From Prauserella flavalba (GTDB taxonomy: Bacteria; Actinomycetota; Actinomycetes; Mycobacteriales; Pseudonocardiaceae), in contig NZ_MASU01000017.1 in assembly GCF_003202235.1 (NCBI RefSeq), positions 1 through 64,000 of the forward strand: DNA of 64,000 bases, read 5' to 3'. Position numbers and translations under genes: made by a program. Under the pieces are notes generated by a model that did not search any database, was not told where the DNA came from, and saw only the letters and a program-made list of their open reading frames with translations. Shown here in pieces: positions 42,822 through 52,028 of this stretch (its first letter is position 1; each line of letters starts with the position of its first letter).

Positions 42822-43318
42822 GACGCACCTGCCAGCACGCCGGGAACGCGGGTCTGGAAGTCCAGTACCCCGACCCAGTCCGGCCGGACGGCGATCCTGG
42901 CCATGCGCGTGCCCGGCCGGTCGACCTCGGCCAGCGTCGCGGCCGCTTGCTCCTCACCGTAGTAGCGCCGGTGAGCCAGGGCGTACTCCTCGACGACACC
43001 GTCCACATCGGTCACCTCGGCCCGACCCCTGATCAGCAGGATCTCCGGAGGAGCCGTCGCCGTGTCGATGGTGATCGCCACGGAGGGCCGCTCGCGCAGG
43101 GCCGCGATCTTGTGCGCGCCCGCGAACGTCGACATCACCACCTCGGCGCCGTTCCAGTGGAACAACATCGGCAGTACCCGGGGCGTGCCGTCTCTCGCCG
43201 TGTAACCGAGCCTGGCGAGCTCCGTCGAAGACAGCAGCCGCTGGGCGACCGCGCTCTCCAGCAGGGCGACATCGCCCTGGGGCAGGGACTCGATCTCGGT
43301 GGTTCGCGGTGTGGTCAT
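42818..43318 (-). CDS. Pyridoxamine-5'-phosphate-oxidase-fold flavin protein
   Basis: This 166-residue split-barrel protein of the PPOX/FDOR type has LGYTARDGTPRVLPMLFHWNG and VAITIDTATAPPEILLIRGRAEV. Such proteins bind FMN, F420 or heme and reduce small molecules. It heads a two-gene operon with the alpha/beta hydrolase and is divergent from the HxlR regulator, which probably controls it. Confidence 0.82.
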   Translation of the reverse strand: MTTPRTTEIESLPQGDVALLESAVAQRLLSSTELARLGYTARDGTPRVLPMLFHWNGAEVVMSTFAGAHKIAALRERPSVAITIDTATAPPEILLIRGRAEVTDVDGVVEEYALAHRRYYGEEQAAATLAEVDRPGTRMARIAVRPDWVGVLDFQTRVPGVLAGAS

Positions 43319-43389
43319 GATGCCTCCTCGTTCTCGTGGTCCTAAATTAGCACTAGCCAGTCCTGATTGTGAAGTGTAAGTTCGGAGGC

Positions 43390-44043
43390 ATGTCAGGCAA
43401 GCGCACCTACGACGACCCGTGCGGCCTCGCCCGCGCGCTGAACCTGGTCGGGGAACGATGGGCCATGCTCGTGGTCCGGGAGCTGCTGAACGGCCCGAAG
43501 CGGTTCACCGACCTGCGCGAGGGGCTGCCGAACGCCAGCCAGAACGTGCTCTCGACCCGGCTGCGGGAGCTGGAGGAGTCCGGGATCGTGCGGCGGCGCA
43601 GGCTGGGGCCGCCGGTGAGTGCGTGGGCCTATGAGCTGACCGAGCGCGGGCAGGGGCTCGAGCCCGCCCTGTTCGCGCTGGCCAGCTGGGGCAGTCGCAC
43701 GCCGATGACGTCGGACGCCGAACTGAGTCCGGACGCGCTCGTGCTCGCGCTGAGGACGACGTTCGACGTGCAGGCCGCGGCCGAGCTGAGGTTGGGGGTG
43801 GAGCTGCGGGTCAGTGGCGATGTGTTCCACGCCGAGGTCGCCGAGGGGGACCTCACGATGGGGCGCGGGTCGGCCGACGAGCCCGACGCCGTTATCGAGA
43901 CCGGTGCCGCGACACTGCGTTCGGTGGTGTTCGGGGGCCGGAAACTCACCGAGGCGCAGCGTCACGGAGAGGCCACGGTCGAGGGCGACGACGAGATCGC
44001 GCGACGTTTCGTCGAGCTGTTCCCCCGGCCGGCGGTGCGTTAG
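43390..44043 (+). CDS. HxlR-family regulator with C-terminal SCP2-like domain
   Basis: This 217-residue protein has an HxlR winged helix with conserved Cys in DDPCGLARALNLVGERWAMLVVREL, then RFTDLREGLPNASQNVLSTRL. After residue about 115 it carries a sterol-carrier/alkyl-sulfatase-like dimerisation domain (FHAEVAEGDLTMGRG). The ATG at 43390 lies only one base after ggagg; an in-frame GTG at 43369 is the alternative start. It probably senses oxidative or electrophile stress through the Cys and controls the divergent PPOX/hydrolase genes. Confidence 0.85.
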   Translation: MSGKRTYDDPCGLARALNLVGERWAMLVVRELLNGPKRFTDLREGLPNASQNVLSTRLRELEESGIVRRRRLGPPVSAWAYELTERGQGLEPALFALASWGSRTPMTSDAELSPDALVLALRTTFDVQAAAELRLGVELRVSGDVFHAEVAEGDLTMGRGSADEPDAVIETGAATLRSVVFGGRKLTEAQRHGEATVEGDDEIARRFVELFPRPAVR

Positions 44044-44066
44044 TCGATCACAAGGAGGAAGGAGGT

Positions 44067-44438
44067 TCAGGAACGAGCGGGAATCTGCTGCACGGCCCAG
44101 GAGTTGCCGTCCGGGTCCGAAAAGAACACGAACCGGCCCCACGGGAAGTCCTGCACGTCGCTGACGTCGACACCCCGGCCCGCGAGTTCGGCGCGTGCCG
44201 CCTCGATGTCGGAGACCACCACCTGCAGGCCTTCGACCGAGCCCGGCCGCATCTTCGAGAGTCCCTTGCCGATGGCGATCGAGCAGGCGGAGCCGGGCGG
44301 CGTCAGCTGCACGAAGCGGATGTCGTCGTTCACGGTGTGATCGTGATCGGCGTTGAAACCGACCTTCTCTACATAGAAAGCCTTTGCCTTGTCCACATCA
44401 GACACCGGAACACTCACGAGTTCGAGCTTGAAGTCCAT
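44067..44438 (-). CDS. VOC-superfamily (glyoxalase-like) protein
   Basis: This 123-residue single VOC domain has LELVSVPVSDVDKAKAFYVEKVGF and the metal-Glu end FVFFSDPDGNSWAVQQIP. ATG 44438 is 8 bases after aggag; GTG 44447 and ATG 44444 are alternatives. Convergent with the HxlR gene. Substrate unknown. Confidence 0.82.
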   Translation of the reverse strand: MDFKLELVSVPVSDVDKAKAFYVEKVGFNADHDHTVNDDIRFVQLTPPGSACSIAIGKGLSKMRPGSVEGLQVVVSDIEAARAELAGRGVDVSDVQDFPWGRFVFFSDPDGNSWAVQQIPARS

Positions 44439-44489
44439 GATCATCACTCCTGATCGTTGTCGATACGACCACGCTATGCCTGATTCCGG

Positions 44490-45278
44490 TCAGTTCCTGG
44501 CCGCAAGCAGCTCGTCCGACATGAATTTGTCGACGGCCTCGATCGCGACATCGTGGCCGCTGCCCGCTCGGGACCCGCCGAGCTCCTCGGTGTACACGCA
44601 CACGCCTGTCGCCACGTCCAGCCGCACCAGGTGCGCGTCGGCGTAGCGCAGGTCCGGCTGCCGGTCGCGCACTGTGGGTCCGCCGGCCTCGGCCTCCCAG
44701 TCCTCGGACGCCTGTGAGAAGAGCAATGGGCAGCACGAGCAGCGTGGGTCGTAGGCAGGGGTGGGCCTCAGGGTCGCCTGCCACGCCCGCCTGCCGTGGT
44801 GCGAGACCTCGCTGACGTCGGTGATCTCGACCGAATCCGGCGTGGGATCGCCGAACCCGCGCTCGGCGTCGGCGAGCTCGACGGGGTCCAGCATGGCTAC
44901 CCAGTGGTAGTCGACGTACATCGGATCGTCGTAGCGGAGCGGGCCTTCGGCGGGTCTGCGGACCACGAGCCCGTCGGCGTCGAGCCGGGGCTGCTCCGCG
45001 CGAGGGTCGAGCGGGCCGAACTGTTCCTGCTCGATGCGGATGCCATCGGCGGTGACGGTCGTCATCGTGCCCCACGGCCGCTTCAGGACCTCCGCGCTGA
45101 GCAGCGTCCCGTCAAGGCGCTCGACCCGGAGCCCGTCGGGGCGCCGGATCCACGCGCGGACGGCGGGGTCCGTCCTCTCCGGCCGCCGCCACCGCGCGGT
45201 GAATCGCAGGGTTCGCCACCGCCACGGCGACGAGCGGGCGAGTGCGGCGAACCGCGAGCTGGAGACGGAGCCTGGCAT
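44490..45278 (-). CDS. Uncharacterised protein (262 residues)
   Basis: I do not recognise the family. The ATG at 45278 is the best start. It is a soluble protein with beta-rich repeats such as GLRVERLDGTLLSAEVLKRPWG and ADGIRIEQEQFGP, a RCSCCPLLFS motif with three Cys near residue 185 that could bind metal, and a YADAHLVRLDVATGVCVYTEEL end typical of actinobacterial lipoprotein-like folds. No signal peptide is seen. Divergent from the DinB-like gene. Confidence 0.6.
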   Translation of the reverse strand: MPGSVSSSRFAALARSSPWRWRTLRFTARWRRPERTDPAVRAWIRRPDGLRVERLDGTLLSAEVLKRPWGTMTTVTADGIRIEQEQFGPLDPRAEQPRLDADGLVVRRPAEGPLRYDDPMYVDYHWVAMLDPVELADAERGFGDPTPDSVEITDVSEVSHHGRRAWQATLRPTPAYDPRCSCCPLLFSQASEDWEAEAGGPTVRDRQPDLRYADAHLVRLDVATGVCVYTEELGGSRAGSGHDVAIEAVDKFMSDELLAARN

Positions 45279-45326
45279 GTCCTGAAGTGTGCGGCAGCCA
45301 GCGCGCCGATCAAACACAATTGAGAC

Positions 45327-45833
45327 ATGGGAAGTGTGGAACTACTGAAGGACGCCTTCGGCCGCATCCAGGAGGAGGTGCATGCCGCTGTAGACGGACT
45401 GAACGCCGACCAGCTGGCCCACCGCGTCGACAAGCACGCGAACTCCATCGCGTGGCTCGTGTGGCACCTCACGCGGGTGCAGGACGACCACGTCGCCGGC
45501 GTGGCAGGGCTCGATCAGGTCTGGACCGCCAAGGGCTGGGCCGACCGGTTCGGGCTGCCGTTCCCGGCGGGTGACATCGGCTACGGGCACTCGAGCGCCG
45601 ACGTCGCGAAGGTGCGGGTCGACTCGCCGCAGCTGCTCGTCGACTACCACGACGCCGTGTACGAGCAGACGATCGGCTACGTCGAGGGGATCTCCGACGA
45701 TGACCTGGAGGTCGTCGTCGACGAGAACTGGGATCCACCAGTCACGCTGGGCGTCCGGCTCGTCAGTGTGATCGGCGACGACCTCCAGCACGTCGGGCAG
45801 GCCGCGTTCGTGCGCGGCATCGTGCTGCGCTGA
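45327..45833 (+). CDS. DinB-superfamily protein (DUF664, possible mycothiol-dependent enzyme)
   Basis: This 168-residue four-helix bundle protein has likely metal His residues in AWLVWHLTRVQDDHVAG and in DDLQHVGQAAFVRG, matching the DUF664/MDMPI group of DinB proteins. Actinobacterial members often use mycothiol (S-transfer, isomerisation) as bacillithiol enzymes do in Firmicutes. Substrate not known. Ends 6 bases before the convergent cupin gene. Confidence 0.82.
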   Translation: MGSVELLKDAFGRIQEEVHAAVDGLNADQLAHRVDKHANSIAWLVWHLTRVQDDHVAGVAGLDQVWTAKGWADRFGLPFPAGDIGYGHSSADVAKVRVDSPQLLVDYHDAVYEQTIGYVEGISDDDLEVVVDENWDPPVTLGVRLVSVIGDDLQHVGQAAFVRGIVLR

Positions 45834-45839
45834 ACGGCG

Positions 45840-46238
45840 TCAGCGGTCGCCGAGCGCGTGGCCGGTCGTGGCGTCGACGTGACCGGGCACCTCGTCGTGG
45901 CGGTCGCCGACGGAAAGGGTGCCGGTCGGCTCGAACAGCAGCAGTGAGGCGCCGTCCTTCGAGGACGGCTTGTGCTCGGTGCCGCGGGGAACGACGAACA
46001 CCGCGCCCTTGGGCAGCACGACGGATCGCTCGCCGGACGGCTCGCGCAGCGCGATCGTCAGCTCTCCGTCGAGGACGAGGAAGAACTCGTCGGTGTCGTC
46101 GTGGGCGTGCCACACGTGCTCACCCGCCACCTTGGCGATGCGGACGTCGTAGTCGTTCACCTGCGTCAGGATGCGCGGGCTCCAGAGCTGGTCGAACGTT
46201 GACAGCGCGTCGGCCAGCTCGATCGGTTCGTGGGCCAT
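45840..46238 (-). CDS. Cupin-domain protein
   Basis: This 132-residue single cupin barrel has motif 1 EHVWHAHDDTDEFFLVLDGELTI (three His/Glu metal ligands) and motif 2 PKGAVFVVPRGTEHKP. ATG at 46238. Such small cupins bind Fe, Mn or Zn and act as isomerases or dioxygenases; specific role unknown. Divergent from the GlxA-type regulator, 50 bases apart. Confidence 0.85.
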   Translation of the reverse strand: MAHEPIELADALSTFDQLWSPRILTQVNDYDVRIAKVAGEHVWHAHDDTDEFFLVLDGELTIALREPSGERSVVLPKGAVFVVPRGTEHKPSSKDGASLLLFEPTGTLSVGDRHDEVPGHVDATTGHALGDR

Positions 46239-46288
46239 GGCTCCATCCTGGTCGGCAGAGATCAACCCGAGGGTGCTAGGAATCGCAC

Positions 46289-47257
46289 ATGCCGCTTGAT
46301 TCCTCGCACGCACCGCACCGGGTCGTCGCGATCGTCGACGACGGCTCGAACCCGTTCGAGCTGGGCGTGGCGACCGAACTGTTCGGGTTGCGCAGGCCCG
46401 AGTTCGGCCGGGCCTGGTACGAGTTCGGGCTCTGTTCGGCGCGGCCTTCCGTGCGCATGCACCTGGGCATGTTCACGCTGTCCGAGGTCGCCGGGCTCGA
46501 CGCGGTGGAGTCCGCGGACACCGTGCTGGTGCCGAACCGGCCCGACCCGGAGGTGAAGCCCGCGCCCGCCGTGCTCGACGCCGTGCGTGCCGCGGCTGGC
46601 CGGGGCGCACGGCTGATGAGCTTCTGCACCGGCGCGTTCACACTCGCGGCGGCGGGTGTGCTCGACGGGCGCAGGGCCACCACGCACTGGCGATGGGCCA
46701 AGGTGTTCGCCGCCCGGTTCCCGTCGGTGCGGCTGCAGCCGGACGTGCTCTTCGTCGACGAGGGCGACGTACTCACGGCGGCGGGCAGCGCCGCCGCGCT
46801 CGACCTCGGACTGCACGTCATCCGGCGCGACCACGGCGCCGAGGTCGCCAACGCGGTGAGCAGGCGGCTGGTGTTCGCCGGGCACCGGGACGGCGGTCAG
46901 CAGCAGTTCATCGAACGGCCGGTGCCCGAGGTGCCTGCCGCGTCGCTCGCACCGGTGCTCGCGTGGGCGCAGGCGCGGCTGGACCAGCCGCTGACGGTCG
47001 CCGACCTCGCCGCGCGGGCGGCGATGAGCCAGGCAACGCTGCACCGGCGGTTCCGCGCCGAACTGGGCACGACACCGCTCGGCTGGCTGACGGCCGAACG
47101 CGTTGACCTCGCGTGCAGGCTCATCGAACGCGGCGAACGGCGGCTCGACGTCGTGGCCTTCCGCAGCGGGCTCGGCAGTGCGGCCAACCTGCGGGCTCAG
47201 CTGCGCAGACGAACGGGGCTGAGCCCGACCGAGTACCGCAAGCGGTTCGCGAGCTAG
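46289..47257 (+). CDS. GlxA-type AraC regulator with DJ-1/PfpI domain
   Basis: A 322-residue regulator. Residues about 10-185 form a DJ-1/PfpI amidotransferase-like domain (VAIVDDGSNPFELGVATELF; SFCTGAFTLAAAGVLDGR with the nucleophile-elbow Cys). The C-terminal 100 residues carry two AraC helix-turn-helices (TVADLAARAAMSQATLHRRFRAELG; FRSGLGSAANLRAQLRRRTG). The ligand is unknown; the adjacent divergent cupin gene is the obvious target. Confidence 0.9.
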   Translation: MPLDSSHAPHRVVAIVDDGSNPFELGVATELFGLRRPEFGRAWYEFGLCSARPSVRMHLGMFTLSEVAGLDAVESADTVLVPNRPDPEVKPAPAVLDAVRAAAGRGARLMSFCTGAFTLAAAGVLDGRRATTHWRWAKVFAARFPSVRLQPDVLFVDEGDVLTAAGSAAALDLGLHVIRRDHGAEVANAVSRRLVFAGHRDGGQQQFIERPVPEVPAASLAPVLAWAQARLDQPLTVADLAARAAMSQATLHRRFRAELGTTPLGWLTAERVDLACRLIERGERRLDVVAFRSGLGSAANLRAQLRRRTGLSPTEYRKRFAS

Positions 47258-47394
47258 CGAGTGCTCCCGAAGCGGCGCACGTGACCGCGTCGGCGTGAGC
47301 TGACACCGCCCACCCGGGCGCACCTGATCCGGAATCCGCTGTGATGCCGGTCGACGGCCCGCCTCAAGCGGTTCCGCCGCTCGGGCGACAGCCG

Positions 47395-47973
47395 CTAGCC
47401 GGCGCTCTTCGCGGCGGCCTTGGCCGCCTTCTTGAAGTCGCGCACCTCGGCGAGGGTTTCCGCGCTTGTGACGTCGGCGATCGACCGGCGAGAGCCTTCC
47501 TCGCCGTAGGCGCCCGCCGCCTCGCGCCAGCCTTCCGGAGTCACGCCCAGCTGCTTGCCGAGCAGTGCCACGAAGATCCTGGCCTTCTGGTCGCCGTAGC
47601 CCGGCAGCGCCTTGACCCGCCGGAGCACTTCCTTGCCGTCCGGTTTGCCGGACTTCCAGATCCGGTCCGCATTGCCGTCGTAGTGCTCGAGGACGTGGTG
47701 CGCCAGTGCGTGGACCCGGCGGGCCATCGATCCGCCATAGCGGTGGATGGCCGGCGGCTGCACGCACAGCTCGACGAACTCCTCGACCGGGGTCTCGGCG
47801 ATCTTGGTGAGGCTGAACCCGTCCATGCGGTCCGCGATCTTCTTCGGCCCCATGAACGCATGCTCCATCGGGAACTGCTGATCGAGGAGAAGACCGGTGA
47901 GCAGCGCGAAGGGGTCGCTGCTGAGCAGCTTGTCGGCCTCGGCGTCGCCGGTGAGGCGCAGCTTCTTGGGCAT
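47395..47973 (-). CDS. HhH-GPD base-excision repair family protein
   Basis: This 192-residue protein shows LLTGLLLDQQFPMEHAF and a helix-hairpin-helix-like KALPGYGDQKARIFVALLGKQLG with the expected Gly-rich turn. This actinobacterial family is annotated as HhH-GPD-type DNA repair. The catalytic Lys/Asp of classical glycosylases is not obvious. Lys-Ala-rich C terminus may touch DNA. Region 47258-47394 before it has no gene. Confidence 0.8.
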   Translation of the reverse strand: MPKKLRLTGDAEADKLLSSDPFALLTGLLLDQQFPMEHAFMGPKKIADRMDGFSLTKIAETPVEEFVELCVQPPAIHRYGGSMARRVHALAHHVLEHYDGNADRIWKSGKPDGKEVLRRVKALPGYGDQKARIFVALLGKQLGVTPEGWREAAGAYGEEGSRRSIADVTSAETLAEVRDFKKAAKAAAKSAG

Positions 47974-48006
47974 GGGTCCATCGTCGCACGTGCCGTCGGC
48001 GCGGAC

Positions 48007-48474
48007 CTATTCGCGCGAGAGGTCGGCCTGGAGCAGGCGAGGTGACACCGCGAAGCCGTGTCGCGAGTACGCGGCGACGGCCCTGGCGCTCGAGTGCACG
48101 GTCACGCGTTCGAGCCCGAGTTCCCGCGCGAGCGTGAGTACCCCGTCGATGAGCCTGCCGCCCACGCCGTTGTCACGCTCGTGCGGCGCGACATAGGCGC
48201 ACTGCAGGTCGCCGGACGCGCGTTCCAGGGCACGCGGCGTCGGCACGCGGGGCAGGACCGCCAGCCACGCCATGCCCACGACCTCACCCGCGCGCACGGC
48301 GACCAGGCAGCGATGGGTGGCGGCGTTCTCCCGCGCCCAGCCCACGAAATGACGGACGAAACCGTCGTAGGTCGTGGTGGGCGTTCCCCGGTTCTCCAGC
48401 ACCCAGCGCCAGCGAAGGTCGGCGGCGGCGGGCAGGTCGTCGTCCGAAACCGGACGGATGGAGACGGTGTCCAT
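48007..48474 (-). CDS. GNAT-family N-acetyltransferase
   Basis: This 155-residue protein starts at the ATG at 48474. Acetyl-CoA loop region VAPHERDNGVGGRLIDGVL, preceded by AYVAP and followed by HSSARAVAAYSRHGFAVSP. A single GNAT domain; substrate unknown. Same strand as its neighbours but with independent spacing. Confidence 0.85.
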   Translation of the reverse strand: MDTVSIRPVSDDDLPAAADLRWRWVLENRGTPTTTYDGFVRHFVGWARENAATHRCLVAVRAGEVVGMAWLAVLPRVPTPRALERASGDLQCAYVAPHERDNGVGGRLIDGVLTLARELGLERVTVHSSARAVAAYSRHGFAVSPRLLQADLSRE

Positions 48475-48534
48475 GTCGTTCAGCCTGGCGTGACGACAGC
48501 GGGGTGGGGTGCGGACTCGCCGCACCCCACCCGG

Positions 48535-49800
48535 TCACGGGACGATGTACGAGTGGGTGTCGAGCACCCGGTGGCGCGGCGAGTACAGCGTCACCGTGTC
48601 GCCGCCGGTGTTGTTCAGGAACCCGGCGGAAAGGCCGTTGTAGACGGCGTCGGGGCGGTCGGTGCCAGGGCCGGGGTAGACCCGCAGCAGGCTGCCGGGC
48701 TGGATCGTGACGCCCTCGCCGATGCGCAGCAGGTTGCTCGCCGCGTCGCGCACGTAGTGCCCGCTCACGTCGACCGGCCGGGCCGTGGTGTTGCGCAGGG
48801 TGACGTGCTCGCCGGTTTCCGGCTGCACATCGTCACCGCTCGGGTTCGGGAAGACGTGGTCGACGAGGACGGCGCCGGGTCCGGGGAACGCGTCCTTGCC
48901 TGCGCGCACCCGCAGCGCCGTCTCCGGGTAGTTCGTGATCACCCAGTCGTACCGCTGATGCAGGGCCATCTCGATCTGCGCGGGACTGTCCACGGGGTCG
49001 CTGAACACCTTGAGCCCGCGCGCGTGTGCCCTGTCGATATCGGCCGCGGTGGTCACGCGCGGGTGGGCGAACACGCCCACCGTCCAGCCCGCGAGCGCGT
49101 CGAGCGCGGCGTCGTCGAGCATCTCGCCACCGGTCAGCACCGCCAGCTGCACCTTGGGCGCGACCGCGTGGAACTCTCGCAGTGCGGTCTCGTTGCGCGA
49201 GTGGACCTTGACGCGGTAGGCGCCGGAGCGCAGGACCGCACCGTCGGCGAGTCCGGCCGCCCGCAACTCCTCGGCGAGCTTCGCACCGACACCAGGGCTG
49301 TTCTGCGGCGCCTTCAGCTCCAGCGTCAGCCCGGCCCGGCCACGATTGAGGTTCAGCAGCTCCCGCACGGTCGGCACGCGCTGGCCCGCGAACCGCGGGT
49401 CGAACCACGAACCCGCGTCGAGCCGCTTGATCTCGGCGAGCGTGAAGTCACCGACGAGGCCCTGCGCCCGTTCGGGGAACACGGTCTCCACGTCCGTGGT
49501 GCGTGCCAGCGTGTCGTCGTGCACCAGCACGAGCTCGCCGTCGGCCGTGAGCTGCACGTCGCCCTCGAGGACGTCCGTGCCCTCCGCCAGCGCCCGCTGG
49601 TAGGAGGCGAGCGTCTCCTCGGGGGCGAGGCCGGGGGAGCCGCGGTGGGCGGCGACGACCGCTTGGCCGTGTTCGCCGGGGCTCGCGGGCGAGGTGGTGC
49701 CCGTCTCGACGGGTCTGAGCGTCGTGATCGTGGTGACGGCGGCGGTGGCGAGTACCGCGGCGGCCAGCGGCACACCGAGGCCGCGCAGGCGTCGATTCAC
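48535..49800 (-). CDS. Secreted glycerophosphodiester phosphodiesterase with C-terminal lamin-tail-like domain
   Basis: About 421 residues from GTG 49800 (gaaagg upstream). An N-terminal signal or anchor helix (PLAAAVLATAAVTTITTL) leads into a GDPD TIM barrel: VAAHRGSPGLAPEETLASY with catalytic His and the Glu, then LEGDVQLTADGELVLVHDDTLART with Glu, Asp and second His, and TLELKAP. The last about 110 residues (VLVDHVFPNPSGDD, EHVTLRNTTARPVDVSG, LYSPRHRVLDTHSY) look like a lamin-tail beta-sandwich. It probably cleaves glycerophosphodiesters, or possibly teichoic-type polymers, outside the cell. Confidence 0.87.
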   Translation of the reverse strand: MNRRLRGLGVPLAAAVLATAAVTTITTLRPVETGTTSPASPGEHGQAVVAAHRGSPGLAPEETLASYQRALAEGTDVLEGDVQLTADGELVLVHDDTLARTTDVETVFPERAQGLVGDFTLAEIKRLDAGSWFDPRFAGQRVPTVRELLNLNRGRAGLTLELKAPQNSPGVGAKLAEELRAAGLADGAVLRSGAYRVKVHSRNETALREFHAVAPKVQLAVLTGGEMLDDAALDALAGWTVGVFAHPRVTTAADIDRAHARGLKVFSDPVDSPAQIEMALHQRYDWVITNYPETALRVRAGKDAFPGPGAVLVDHVFPNPSGDDVQPETGEHVTLRNTTARPVDVSGHYVRDAASNLLRIGEGVTIQPGSLLRVYPGPGTDRPDAVYNGLSAGFLNNTGGDTVTLYSPRHRVLDTHSYIVP

Positions 49801-50136
49801 GGAAGGGACCTTTCGCTGGGGATCGGAACCGGTCGATCTTCGAACCGGTGGTTTGCGAATCCCCGACTTCGAACCGAAGCGGGCCGGAACAGAGGGTGAC
49901 GCAGAGTCGCGCTCGGCTGACCCCTCGCGTGCGACGGCGTGTGCCACTACCGTGCTAGAGGAGAGCCGCTGACAGCTCAGCGGCCGGATTTGCTGCGCTT
50001 ATAGCACATGCGACACCATGATCGGTACGTTTCTGTCGGCATTGTCACATGTGTTTCTGTGTCGTTGCAGGTAGGCGGAGGGTCCGCACCGATCTCGGGC
50101 TGAACGGCGTAACGCACTCTGTTACGTTGCTTGAAT
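49801..50136. promoter_or_regulatory. Upstream region of ectABCD
   Basis: 336 bases without a gene. The 3' part is AT-richer than its surroundings. Two direct copies of gtttctgt (50029-50036 and 50053-50060) lie 24 bases apart, about 100 bases before ectA. An inverted repeat, cgtaac (50108-50113) with gttacg (50121-50126), sits just upstream of the ectA start and could be a regulator site or overlap the core promoter. No clean GlnR box found. Confidence 0.5.
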
Positions 50137-50688
50137 ATGTCCGGAAAGCACTCAATCCGTGCCAACGGCGATAATCAATCGGCGGGCCACGTGGTGATCG
50201 AAAAGCCATCGCGAGCTGATGGTGCCGCCCTGTGGCGAATAGCGCGTGATTCACAAAAGCTTGACCTCAACTCGTCGTACACGTACCTGTTGTGGTGCCG
50301 CGATTTCGCTGAGACTTCCGTTGTCGCCAGGGTCGATGGAAATACTGTGGGGTTTGTCATCGGCTATCGCAGGCCCGATGCGCCGGACACCGCGTTAGTG
50401 TGGCAAGTCGCGGTCGACGACTCCCAGCGCGGCCGCGGCCTGGCAGGAAAGCTGCTCGACGCGCTGTTCAACCGCCTCGTCGACGACGGTGTGCGCTACC
50501 TGGACACCACGATCACGCCCGACAACGAAGCGTCGATCCGGCTGTTCAGTTCCTTCGCCAAGCGGTGGAACGCCCCTCTCGAGCGGTCCGAGTTGTTCGC
50601 GGCGAGTGATTTTCCCGATGAGCACGAGCCGGAGGACCTGTTCCGCATCGGTCCGCTCGTGCGAGCCCACGACGAGACTGGGCGCTAG
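50137..50688 (+). CDS. ectA: Diaminobutyrate acetyltransferase
   Basis: This 183-residue GNAT enzyme acetylates L-2,4-diaminobutyrate, the second step of ectoine synthesis. Typical EctA features: LDLNSSYTYLLWCRDFAETSVVA, then VAVDDSQRGRGLAGKLLDALF with the acetyl-CoA loop and TITPDNEASIRLFSSFA. ATG at 50137 (TTG 50131 is an alternative). First gene of the ectABCD unit; 53 bases before ectB. Confidence 0.95.
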   Translation: MSGKHSIRANGDNQSAGHVVIEKPSRADGAALWRIARDSQKLDLNSSYTYLLWCRDFAETSVVARVDGNTVGFVIGYRRPDAPDTALVWQVAVDDSQRGRGLAGKLLDALFNRLVDDGVRYLDTTITPDNEASIRLFSSFAKRWNAPLERSELFAASDFPDEHEPEDLFRIGPLVRAHDETGR

Positions 50689-50741
50689 AAAGCGAAAACC
50701 CAACAATTGTTTTCGCCCGATAAAGCAGGAGACGAAGCAAG

Positions 50742-51995
50742 GTGAGCATCTTCGAAACGCTCGAATCCGAGGTGCGCAGCTACAGCCGTGGCTGGCCGAC
50801 CGTGTTCGATCGAGCGCAAGGCAGTTGGCTCTACGCGGAGGACGGCAAAGCGTACCTTGACTTCTTCGCCGGCGCCGGCGCGCTCAACTACGGGCACAAC
50901 AACCCGGTGCTGAAGAAAGCACTGATCGACTACATTTCGCGCGACGGCGTGACCCATGCGCTCGACATGTTCACCGTTGCCAAGCGCGACTTCCTCGAGG
51001 CCCTGAACGAGGTCATCCTCCAGCCGCGCTCGATGGACTACAAGGTCATCTTCCCGGGTCCCGGTGGCGCCAACGCGGTCGAGGCCGCGCTGAAGCTCGC
51101 GCGCAAGGTCACGGGCAAGGAATCGGTCATCAACTTCACCAACGCCTTCCACGGGATGACCCTTGGCGCGCTGTCGGTGACCGGTAACTCGATGAAGCGC
51201 GGCGGCGCCGGCATCCCGTTGGTCCACGCCACGCCGATGCCGTACGACCGGTACTTCGACGGCGCCTACCCGGACTTCCTCTACTTCGAGCGCCTGCTCG
51301 AGGACTCCGGCAGCGGTCTGAACGAGCCCGCCGCCGTGATCGTCGAGACCGTTCAGGGCGAGGGCGGCATCAACGCCGCGCGGCTCGAGTGGCTGCAGGG
51401 CCTCTCCGAGCTCTGCAAGCGGCACAACATCCTGCTGATCCTCGACGACGTGCAGATGGGCTGCGGTCGCACGGGCCCGTTCTTCAGCTTCGAGGAGGCC
51501 GGGATCGAGCCGGACATGATCTGCCTCTCGAAGTCGATCGGCGGGTACGGCCTTCCGCTCGCGATCACGCTCATCCGGCCCGACCTCGACGTGTGGTCGC
51601 CCGGTGAGCACAACGGCACCTTCCGCGGCATCAACCCCGCGTTCGTCACCGCCACGGAGGCGCTGCGCACCTACTGGCGCGACGACGAGCTGGAGAAGTC
51701 CACCAAGGCCAAGGGTGAGCGGGTCGGCGCCGTGTTCACCGAGCTGGTGGAGAGCCACCCCGAGGCGAACCTGGTCGCGAAGGGCCGCGGCCTCGCCAGG
51801 GGCCTCGAGTTCCCCACCGGCGAGGTGGCGGGCAAGGTCTGCGCGGCGGCCTTCGACCGCGGCCTGCTCATGGAGACGTCCGGTCCCGACGGCGAGGTCG
51901 TCAAGCTGCTGCCCGCGCTGACCACCACCGACGCCGAGATCGAGCAGGGCCTGGAGATCATCACGGACTCGGTGAAGTCAGTACTGTCGCGTTGA
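50742..51995 (+). CDS. ectB: Diaminobutyrate-2-oxoglutarate aminotransferase
   Basis: This 417-residue class III aminotransferase converts aspartate semialdehyde to diaminobutyrate with glutamate. PLP Lys264 in [10 protein letters not shown], Asp236 in [14 protein letters not shown], and [15 protein letters not shown] near the start are EctB-typical. GTG start with aggaga upstream. Second gene of the ectoine operon. Confidence 0.96.
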   Translation: MSIFETLESEVRSYSRGWPTVFDRAQGSWLYAEDGKAYLDFFAGAGALNYGHNNPVLKKALIDYISRDGVTHALDMFTVAKRDFLEALNEVILQPRSMDYKVIFPGPGGANAVEAALKLARKVTGKESVINFTNAFHGMTLGALSVTGNSMKRGGAGIPLVHATPMPYDRYFDGAYPDFLYFERLLEDSGSGLNEPAAVIVETVQGEGGINAARLEWLQGLSELCKRHNILLILDDVQMGCGRTGPFFSFEEAGIEPDMICLSKSIGGYGLPLAITLIRPDLDVWSPGEHNGTFRGINPAFVTATEALRTYWRDDELEKSTKAKGERVGAVFTELVESHPEANLVAKGRGLARGLEFPTGEVAGKVCAAAFDRGLLMETSGPDGEVVKLLPALTTTDAEIEQGLEIITDSVKSVLSR

Positions 51996-52028
51996 GTCAG
52001 TTTTCCAACCGGAGAAAGGGAGTACGTT

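Noticed and set aside
49981-50136. GlnR box upstream of ectA
   Set aside because: gtttc and gtcac half sites occur but their spacing (4 and 10 bases) does not fit the 6-base rule.
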